Below are positions 55,259-64,000 of a stretch of DNA of 64,000 nucleotides, piece by piece (positions within the stretch are counted from its first letter, which is position 1; each line of letters begins with the position of its first letter). The position numbers and the translations under genes are program-made. Source of the DNA: Brachypterus glaber (Eukaryota > Arthropoda > Insecta > Coleoptera > Kateretidae); contig OY294051.1 of the NCBI GenBank assembly GCA_958510825.1, forward strand, positions 1,736,001 to 1,800,000, written 5' to 3'. The notes beneath the pieces are model-generated. The model was not told where the DNA came from and made no database searches. It saw only the letters and a program-made list of their open reading frames with translations.

Positions 55259-56690
55259 TATTTCTGGACCCCGGAGGTAAACGACACCATGTCACAGAAA
55301 CGTAATTTTTCAGGAAAGCAAGTTTTCGATTATTTTTTAACATTAAATGCATCGGCATCGTTTTGTTTTTCATTGTATTATTTCCGTTATTTATAGTAAC
55401 TGGACATAGTGCCCTGTGCCTCTATACAGGGTTTATTTGAAATAGGGTCGGAAATTTTAACAGGTGATTCTACATGATAAAATTTGACAAAAAGTTCCTA
55501 TAAACATATGTCTAAAAATGCGTCATAGGGGAGCTACGCCCCTTTGAAATTGGCTAAAAAAATCGTTTTTTATTTAATAACTCAGGAACCCTTTGAGATA
55601 TATTAACGAGGTTTTGCACGTGAATTAATCCTAATAAGGCCCATCTTTGTATGTAATTTTCACGTACTTATTTAAACCAGGGGTGTGCGAAAAGGGGGGT
55701 CCTTATCAGTTTTTTGTCCCAAACTTTTTTCTGTGTAACTTTTTTGCAATTTTATTTTTAAAATATGATTCCTCAGGTCAAAATACATAAAAAAGGTACT
55801 CTTGTTGTAATACTGTAGGATTAACCGTTTTCGAGAAAAGTTAATTTGAAGGTGAAATTTCACTGTTCGAGGACGAAAAATTAAATACTAAACTGTCGAA
55901 AACCAAAATTTTAATGATGCAATGTTATTCTACATCAAAAGCTAAGAAAAAAAGTTTCCATACATGTAGGTCGAAAAACGCTTTTAAAGCTACCATAGCC
56001 CTTTAAAAATGGTGCATATTTAGGAGACCATAGCTCCATTAGGATTGATTTTTGGAAGTACCTGTATATGAGGTTTTTTTCTTAGTTTTTAATGTACATT
56101 CGCCCTGCATCATTAAAATTTTGGTTTTCAACATTTTAGTATTTAATTTTTCGTCCTCGAACCGTGGAATTTTACCTTCAAATGAATTTTTCTCGAAAAC
56201 GATTAATCCTACAGTATTACAACAAGAGTACCTTTTTTATGTATTTTGATCTGGGGAATCATATTTCAAAAATAAAATTGCAAAAAAGATACACAGAAAA
56301 AAGTTTGGGACAAAAAACTGATAAGCCCCCCCCCCCCGTTTCGCACACCCCTGGTTTAAATAAGTACATGAAAATTACATACAAAGATGGGCCTTATTAG
56401 GATTAATTCACGTGCAAAACCTCGTTAATATATCTAAAAGGGTTCCTGAGTTATTAAATAAAAACCGATTTTTTTAGCCACTTTCAAAGGGGCGTAGCTC
56501 CCTTATGACGCATTTTTAGACATATGTTTATAGGAACTTTTTGTCATTTTTTATGATGTAAAACCATCTGTTAAAATTTCCGACCCTATTTCAAATACAC
56601 CGTGTATAAAGCGAAAAATGCACATCAAGGACATGGTGATAACTCTGTTTCACAAAAAATGGACATGGTGTCCTTTACCTCTGGGGTCCA
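55259..56690. repeat. outer inverted repeat surrounding the giant foldback
   Basis: TCTGGACCCCGGAGGTAAAC and GACACCATGTC (left) are inverted against GACATGGTGTC and TTTACCTCTGGGGTCCAGA (right). This looks like an older element into which the foldback at 55423 inserted. Confidence 0.7.
55423..56608. mobile_element. giant foldback element, ~530-bp arms, copy 1
   Basis: Ends TATACAGGGTTTATTTGAAA and TTTCAAATACACCGTGTATA. Arms 55423-55950 and 56081-56608 pair nearly end to end around a ~130-bp unique spacer. Each arm contains the same 60-80 codon ORF (NFSRKRLILQYYNKSTFFMY), here at 55672-55863 (-) and 56164-56400 (+). These are arm by-products. Confidence 0.92.
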
Positions 56691-56988
56691 GATTTATTTC
56701 ATAATGTGTTTATATTCGATTGTAATTAATTTTTAATGTTTCCCATGTTTATTTTTTATCGAATGGAAAAATATTTTCAATGTCATGTCTTTGCAATTCG
56801 AGGAAAATTAAGTGACAATTTATCGATTGTTTATAAAATTATTTCCTATTAGGAGTGAAAAAATGATTATTGCTCTAGGTGCAGTAAATCAATTTCTGGG
56901 ATTCAAAACACGATAAAGTTAGTAGTGAAAAAACAAATAAATAGTTTAAACTAAGTCGGTAGATGACACGACTTGTGTGCAACATAAC

Positions 56989-57240
56989 CAACGAACTAAT
57001 AACTCTTCTCTCTAGAATAGGCATTTCATTCGTTAAAACTGACAAAAACGTCGGCAACATAAACATTCGTCTGTCTTACTCGCATCTTTGTTCTAACAGA
57101 GACAACAATACCAGTTACTGGTAATTGTTATTGTTTAGGCCTGAATATACCTACTATTTGTTTACAAACAAACCGAGATGTTGGCGATACTTTATTTTAA
57201 CGGTATGCGTATTCTAGAAAGAAGAGTTATTAGTTCGTTG
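56989..57240 (+). mobile_element. hAT-type MITE, copy with 8-bp target duplication AACATAAC
   Basis: 252 bp, same TIRs as the copy at 54249, flanked by AACATAAC at 56981-56988 and 57241-57248. Confidence 0.95.
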
Positions 57241-57550
57241 AACATAACTTGCTCTGAAAACACTATTTCTAACATAGAAAAAATAGTTAATTGAAAATAT
57301 TCAAAACAGGGTTTGGGCCTAAACACGCCCCTGTTTAGAACTGCCCATACATACATATTATGTAAAGTATTAACTACATAATGTATAAATAAGTATGATA
57401 TATCGCTAGGGTTTGAAAATTATTAGGGATACACAGCGTATCGTGATGTCTAGAAAAAAAGTAATATCCTATTTTAAGTAAGTTACATTTTGACATTTAA
57501 TCAATCATCCCTTTTAACACCCTTAAACTTAAAGTTAAATTTGTTCACCT

Positions 57551-57958
57551 TTACACGGAAAGAAATTAGTGGGCTCTGCGCTATACATTATAAGATATTT
57601 GGTAACAGTGGCAAATTATAGTGATTTAAGCTATAGATTATAAGGGACACAATAACTAATAATGTTAAAAATAAATTGGAAACGATTATATATATTACAG
57701 ACACGATTATATTTATTACAGGCACTATTATAAATTTACAGAAATTTTATTATATTATAAAAATTAAATCTAAGCTATAAATGCCATACTATTTGTTATA
57801 TTTTATTATTCACTAAACAATTAAAGTATTTCATATAAATTTTTACACTGACTGCCATAATTGTAAGAGAAAGCCTTGTATTTATATAATAAGCGATTAT
57901 AATTTGCTTGATATGTGTGTTATAGCCCTCCTAGCTATAATTTTTTTTTTCCGTGTAA
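57551..57958. mobile_element. MITE with TTACACGGAAA ends
   Basis: TTACACGGAAAGAAAT at the left and TTTTTTTTCCGTGTAA at the right, so TA can be read as target duplication around CACGGAAA ends. ~408 bp, interior with repeated TATAATTTA-type sequence. Confidence 0.6.
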
Positions 57959-58095
57959 GTAAGTGTGAAGCATATAAAAAACATAGGTACTTATTTTTCG
58001 TTAAAAAAAAACTGTTAGTTTTTGCTTACCCCTACTATAATAGATAAGAGGAAAACTGATAATAAAATGGTACTTTATGATACAAGAACGTAAAA

Positions 58096-58289
58096 TACTG
58101 TTTTTAGGGCGATTATGGAGACTACCACCCTAACTCGAAGAGTGAAGTTGAGAACCGTAATGCCCTAAAAACAGTTTTTGTCAGTATTATGATACTGTTT
58201 TTAGGGCGATTATGGAGACTACCACCCTAACTCGAAGAGTGAAGTTGAGAACCGTAATGCCCTAAAAACAGTTTTTGTCAGTATTATGA
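58096..58289. repeat. perfect 97-bp tandem duplication of a hairpin
   Basis: Two identical 97-bp units (58096-58192, 58193-58289). Each has ACTGTTTTTAGGGC and GCCCTAAAAACAGT arms around AACTCGAAGAGTGAAGTTGA. Identity implies a recent duplication. Confidence 0.92.
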
Positions 58290-58659
58290 TACTGTTTTTT
58301 ATTCGATTGTAAAATCAATATCAACAGTGATTATTTTACTTCTCACACTAGTGCGAAAAATCAAACTTTTTAAACAGAATCTGATTTATAATACAAAAAG
58401 TGGACCTTTCAGATACAATCGAATAAAAAAATGCTTTTTTGTTTCAGTCTGCATGGAAAAAAAATGTGACCACGATAACTCGACAACTCTTTAAGCTAAA
58501 TACTTCAAACTTGGGCTTATAGGTTCCTCATACTTTCTTTGCTTGGATTATTTTTCCTAAAAACCGAATGGGATGAATAGGTAGAATCCACATATGTAGA
58601 GAAGATATAGTGGGTATTAGATAAAGACAAAAACACATTAGGTGTGTAAAATTTAGTCC

Positions 58660-58890
58660 GCCATTTTTACCTTTTAAACGTCAAATTTTGTAAACCTCGG
58701 ACCTTACTCATGTAAATTTATGTTTGTTTGCATTTAAACGGTTTGAATGTAAATTTATGATGTCTTTGAGTGTTCTTATTAAAATTTGTAGCAAAATATT
58801 GGAAATTTATTGGTTTTTATAATTAAAAATTATACGGTTGAAATGGTTTTGACAACGTAGAACCGCCATTTTTACCGTTTAGATGTCAAC
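58660..58890. repeat. direct repeat CGCCATTTTTACC
   Basis: CGCCATTTTTACCTTTTAAA and CGCCATTTTTACCGTTTAGA, both followed by TGTCAA-like sequence, about 200 bp apart. Confidence 0.4.
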
Positions 58891-58899
58891 TTTCTATCT

Positions 58900-59445
58900 A
58901 TTGTTATTACGCAGCGCAGAACCCTGCTCAAACGTTATTTTCTTTATATATTCTCTGAATCTGATACTTTTTGCGATAGTTTGTTTAATAATGGTTGCAC
59001 TTCAAATTTTGTAGGATTCAGGTCAACAAAATTAAATTTCGCAACAGCAGGTCATTAAACCTTGAAATATTAAATCATTCATTAAATATCTTTTCCTAAT
59101 GCAAAAAATAATCTTACCAAACTAAAACGGAGATTAAAACTTTTACTTTTTTGTTATTCACCGCCCACTTTAATAACTATAACGCATGGAAATTTTTCCC
59201 AAACAAAAGGAGCAACTTAATTATGCGATATTAATCTATGACAAAATGATGAATTATTAAATAAGCTTTTTTGAACATAATAGAATAGCGTAACAGACGT
59301 AACGGACAAATGACTAATCTTCTCAATACAATTTTAATTTATTACTATATTAAAATACATAATCTTAATTTTGTGCTACTGTAGCGGGTAACAGATTTTT
59401 CAATGACAGACTTTTAGTCTATACACTAGATTCTAATTAATAGAA
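58900..59445. other. AT-rich spacer
   Basis: No gene or element recognised. Confidence 0.4.
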
Positions 59446-59449
59446 TCAG

Positions 59450-59740
59450 CAAATAAATTAAATCATCAAAAAGTATTGGAAATTAACAAACTGTATTGAA
59501 AATCATAAAAAAATAATCGAAAATAATCAAAAATCACCGGAAATTATTGTAAATCATCAAATGTATTGGAAATCATCAAAAAGTATTGAAAATCATAAAA
59601 AATGGAAATCATTTAAAGTATTGGAAAACATCAAAAAGTAATGAAAACCATCAAGAGTGTTAGAAATAATAAAAATACATTAAAATATTATAAACTTATT
59701 AAAAATCACTATAAAGCATTGAAAATAATAAAATGAGGCC
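59450..59740. repeat. GGAAATCATCAAA array outside BTAF1
   Basis: Around a dozen imperfect units of ATTGGAAATCATCAAAAAGT, like those in the BTAF1 intron 29360-30075. Confidence 0.65.
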
Positions 59741-60005
59741 TATAGTGGCCTATATGTGTTTTTTGAGATTTGATTTTTTTTTATAAATGTAATAAGGACA
59801 TCTATATCTTTTATAACATACCACCCTCATAACAGAGGGTTTTCTTTTTGGCACGATACAAGCATTTAAAGCACTATTGCATTATTAAAATTATCGCTTT
59901 TATTAGTGCAAGAGTGGCCCACAGGTATTGGCTACCAGTCAAACATATCTTGACAGTCATAAAAACGTCCAAACGCAGAGAAACGTTTTAAACAAATTCG
60001 CCCTC

Positions 60006-60045
60006 CCCCCTAGAGCGTTACGTGATACTTGAATGTTCTATAATG
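60006..60045. repeat. fragment of the ACGTAACGC MITE family
   Basis: AGAGCGTTACGTGATACTTG then AATGTTCTATA matches one end of the element at 53975 in reverse. Confidence 0.45.
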
Positions 60046-61549
60046 GGTTGATAGTGGTGTTCGCTGGGTTATATTATTGGGGATGTTGAAAAAGCCAACT
60101 GCATCATTAAAAATGTCAATTTTATTCTTAAAAAAAGCTAACAAGGCAAGATTTATAAATATATTTTTAGAAAGATTCTTAAAAAAGCCAAAATTTGTTT
60201 TATCGAGAAAGTTATTTGTTCGCCCCAAAACAAATCATGTTTTGCACAAATGCAGGAGCTTTATGTTACCAATTTTGTACATTTAGCTTTATTAATAAAA
60301 AACAACTTACCTTAAACTTTGAGATCGTAGGAACTGAAATCCATTTAGGTACTTGAACAATGTTTACGCATTAGTTATTCTTCATTTTTAATGGTAATTA
60401 CTCCAAGAACAGTAAGAAAAAAAACGTTTATTTAACTATTCCAGAGCATAATTATTGGTGACAATTGTGACAAAATCGTGAAAAATCGTGAGAAATCGTC
60501 AGGAAAATCCCAAAAAAAATCGGGACAATTGTGACAAAAATTTATGAGTTTCGAGCCATAACACATTTTCATTAAAAATTAAAATCCTTGTAAATTACCT
60601 TGAAATCACAGGAAATATCTGGAAATTAACCAAATAATAAACAAAAAAACAGTATTTGTACGAATAATGTGTAAGAGATTTCTAAATCCGGCAATTTTTC
60701 AAAAGTAATGGGCCTATATTTTCAGTGTCATAGTTTACGCTTTCTGAATCCTTCAGGATAAAAGGATGATTCCTCACGTTTGGCAAAATAATCCTTCCTG
60801 ATTTGTAGCCACCCACATAAAAAGGTGTCACTTGCCAGATATCTCACAATAAGTTACGCTCAGGGGGCGCTGAGGAAGGTCCTGATGAATTTGATAGTTT
60901 CAGTAAATAGCACCACTCTAAAAATAAAATTGATTACTAGAAAAGGTTTGATTTTTCATATTATATTTGGAGAAATGGTGACCATTTTCAATTCATTATT
61001 TTATCCCGGCTGAATTTTATATATCTCTATAAGTACAAGTAAAAAAGTACATTAAAATTAAGTTAATTCCAAATCGTTAGGTCCTGGATCCGGTTCTTTT
61101 GGGTGCAAGAAGCTCCAAAAGCTATGAAAATTAGATAACCTAAAAATTTATTTTTAACTTGAGTCATATAACAACATTCAATTTATAACATTCCGATTAA
61201 GATATTTTCATAGTTATACATAATAATGTTGATGCCAATGGAGTGAAAACAATCTTTAAAAAGTGCCCTTGATATGTCATGTTTAAATTTTTAAGTAAAT
61301 AAGAATTTATTCACATTTGTGAAATAACTTTTTGATTAAATAAAAAAAATTAAAATTGACATATATCATATGAACTTTTTGAAGACTGTTTTTACGCCTT
61401 GGCCTACAGAATAGTTGTGATCTGAATGTGATAAATTTAATCTGTTTTAGTCGGTAACTTTAAAATAGACTTTGTAGGTTACCTCATTTTACCACTTTTT
61501 GCGTGGTCTAGCACCCAAACGAACTGGCTTTGGATGTTTGGGATTTTCA
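60046..61549. other. AT-rich DNA without recognised gene
   Basis: ORFs at 60077-60286 and 60825-61013 have no recognisable domain. A short run of AATCGTGA repeats lies near 60475. Confidence 0.45.
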
Positions 61550-61803
61550 CAACGAACTAATAACTCTTCTCTCTAGAATAGACATTTCATTTGTACAAAC
61601 TGACAAAAACGTAGCCAACATATACATTTGTCTGTCTTACTCGCACAGCTTTGTTCTAACAGAGACAATAATAACAGTTACTGGTAATTTTTATTATTCA
61701 GGCCTGAATATACCTACTATTTGTTTACAAACAAACTGAGATGTTGGCGATACATTATATTAACGGTATGCCTATTCTAGAGAGAAGAGTTGTTAGTCCC
61801 TTG
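61550..61803 (+). mobile_element. hAT-type MITE, copy with 8-bp target duplication GATTTTCA
   Basis: 254 bp, flanked by GATTTTCA at 61542-61549 and 61804-61811. The right TIR has drifted (GTTGTTAGTCCCTTG). Same family as the copies at 54249 and 56989. Confidence 0.93.
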
Positions 61804-61811
61804 GATTTTCA

Positions 61812-62399
61812 TGACTCGGGTTTATTTGACAGACATTTGGGTTTTGGAAAATATAAGTAAATTAGCAGTAAACTTCCTCTTTTATTCTGGACCTTAACCT
61901 TTGAACCTACCCTATTTCGTTTTGGGGCACTGGTTTAATTCATCTGGCGACTTGCAAACAGCTTAAATTGAATGTACTTTAAGACATATATAAAATACAG
62001 TCGGGAGAAAATAATTAAATAAAAATGGTCATTAGTCGTTGGACTATTACTTCAAAACAAATTAATAAAGTTCAATTTACATAAAGTGAATGGGGGTAAA
62101 TGTGAGATACGGGGGGGCAATTTCAATATTGCTTTAACTTAGGCATGCTTAGTCATGTGTGGCACTAAATGTAAAAAAAAGTTGAATTTGTTTGGAAATT
62201 GCAGTTTTTTTCATTAAAAAAGTCCCCTTTTTTGTACCATAATTTCTCCTCTATATGAGAATGTTAAAGATAAAATGGCCATATAGAGTAACAGCCAACA
62301 GTGTATTGAAGGAAATCTGCTAATGCTTACAAGGGATAGTTAAAAAGGGATCCAATGGTGGCTCTCAAAAATGAGAACTATTCAAAGGTATTTTGGAAA
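61812..62399. other. spacer without recognised gene
   Basis: No ORF or repeat match found. Confidence 0.4.
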
Positions 62400-62560
62400 G
62401 CGAGCTAGGAAAAGAAAGTTATGTAGGCCTAGAATGTAATACTGCTCACAAATAACAAAGGAGGTAGGGTGTAGAAATATTAAGGATATGAAAGAGTTGG
62501 CTAGGATAGGATTGGATACCTCGAAAAAGTCTTGGGACTGATAAATTGATCATCACCTGG
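62400..62560 (+). repeat. repeat related to 47055-47200
   Basis: GCCTAGAATGTAATACTGCT, TAGGGTGTAGAAATATTAAG and GATATGAAAGAGTTGGCTAG align with the earlier copy. In one frame it reads like decayed coding sequence (RNIKDMKELARIGLDTSKKS), so a dead LINE or transposase fragment is possible. Confidence 0.5.
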
Positions 62561-62971
62561 AAGGATAAGAAATATTTTGTCTTGTGTATCTTAATCTAAG
62601 TAAAATTGGGACCTTTTAATGTAACTATCCCACATTTTTCTACAAAAATCCCATACTTTACGAGCTGGTGGGTTTCAAAGCGAATTGTTTTATATAAATT
62701 GTAAATGTAATACCCTGGAAGAATATTTACATCTCTTTCAACATTTTGTTTTAAAAGGATTTCGGTAAATTAAATCAAATTCTGGACATACATGAAAGTC
62801 TCCCTCGAGGGAGAAGTAAAACTTGAAAAAGAAAATGTAAATTTATGTGCTTGTTAACTTAAATTTTTGCCAGTCTTTGATCTTCTAACGAAAAATATTT
62901 GTAGAATTTATAAAATTTTTACCTATATCAAAAACTTGTTTGGTGATGAGAAACTGAGAACACATGAGTGG

Positions 62972-64000
62972 TATACACGGTGTATTTGAAATAGGGTCGG
63001 AAATTTTAACTGATGATTCTACATCATAAAATATGACAAAAAATTCCTATAAATATATGTCTAAAAATGCGTCATAAGGGAGCTACGCCCCTTTGAAAGT
63101 GGCTAAAAAAATCGGTTTTTATTTAATAACTCAGGAACCCTTTGAGATATATCAACGAGGTTTTGCACGTCAACTAATCCTACCAAGGTCCGTTTTTATG
63201 TGTTATTGTCATGTACTTATTTCAACCAGGGGTGTGCGAAACGGGGAGGGCTTATCAGTTTTTTGTCCCAAACTTTTTTCTGTGTAACTTTTTGGCAATT
63301 TTATTTTTGAAATATGATTCCTCAGGTCAAAATACATAAAAAAGGTACTCTTGTTGTAATACTGTAGGATTAACCGTTTTCGAGAAAAATTCATTTGAAG
63401 GTGAAATTCTACGGTTCGAGGACGAAAACTTAAATACTAAAATGTTGAAAACCAAAATTTTAATGATGCAATGTTATTCTACATCAAAAACTAAGAAAAA
63501 AACCTCATATACAGGTACTTCCAAAAATCAATCCTAATGGAGCTATGGTCTCCTAAATATGCACCATTTTTAAAGCGCTATGGTAGCTTTAAAATCGTTT
63601 TTTCGACCTACATGTATGGAAACTTTTTTTCTTAGTTTTTGATGTAGAATAACATTGCATCATTAAAATTTTGGTTTTCAACATTTTAGTATTTAATTTT
63701 TCGTTCTCGAACCGTGGAATTTCACCTTCAAATGAATTTTTCTCGAAAACGGTTAATCCTACAGTATTACAACAAGAGTACCTTTTTTATGTATTTTGAC
63801 CTGAGGAATCATATTTCAAAAATAAAATTGCAAAAAAGTTACACAGAAAAAAGTTTGGGACAAAAAACTGATAAGCCCCCCCCGTTTCGCACACCCCTGG
63901 TTGAAATAAGTAGATGAAAATAACACATAAAAACGGGACTTGGTAGAATTAGTTGACGTGCAAAACCTCGTTGATCTATCTCAAAGGGTTCCTGAGTTAT
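62972..64000. mobile_element. giant foldback element, copy 2 (cut by window end)
   Basis: Starts TATACACGGTGTATTTGAAA. The first arm runs to ~63490 and the second from ~63640 to past the window end. The central spacer is inverted relative to copy 1, so the element inserted in the other orientation. The ORFs at 63209-63394 (-) and 63714-63917 (+) are the same arm by-products as in copy 1. Confidence 0.92.

Overview
This window is AT-rich, intron-containing, repeat-packed eukaryotic DNA. The four host genes are animal orthologues with insect-style short introns, and the repeats (Ty3/gypsy retrotransposon, hAT-, mariner- and foldback-type elements, tRNA-derived SINE, a Crypton-like fragment) point to an insect, plausibly a beetle. 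The taxon is inferred from the sequence alone. I saw no CRISPR array, rRNA gene or clean tRNA gene.

Layout. 1-3057 (+): last seven exons of TRMT1 (tRNA guanine-26 dimethyltransferase), 5' end outside the window. 4752-5639 (-): complete three-exon thymidylate kinase (DTYMK), convergent with TRMT1, with a perfect E2F-type site and an inverted CCAAT box upstream. 5640-11200: repeats plus a short Crypton-like ORF. 11240-13000 (+): complete two-exon caspase-activated DNase (DFFB/CAD). 13000-28000: no host gene; mariner-type MITEs, foldback elements, tandem arrays and a 9-bp satellite. 28236-39545 (-): the C-terminal ~1400 codons of BTAF1 (Mot1/TAF172, Snf2-family remover of TBP from DNA) in nine exons that join without a phase error. 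39557-39756: 200-N gap. 39757-44918 (-): a young Ty3/gypsy retrotransposon whose LTRs look identical over 237 bp; its gag-pol reading frame is broken by one extra base in an A7 run. 44919-64000: no host gene found; transposon remnants, a SINE with a tRNA-Ala(AGC)-like head, four copies of a hAT-type MITE (three with perfect 8-bp target duplications), a GAA-expanded foldback, and two copies of a ~1.2-kb giant foldback.

The four host genes are housekeeping or cell-death genes with no functional link to each other. What stands out is how transposable elements have shaped them: one BTAF1 intron is almost wholly a transposon whose edge lies exactly on the 5' splice site, the BTAF1 3' end has been tandemly duplicated together with a repeat, and a retrotransposon sits beside the gap where the upstream BTAF1 exons should join.
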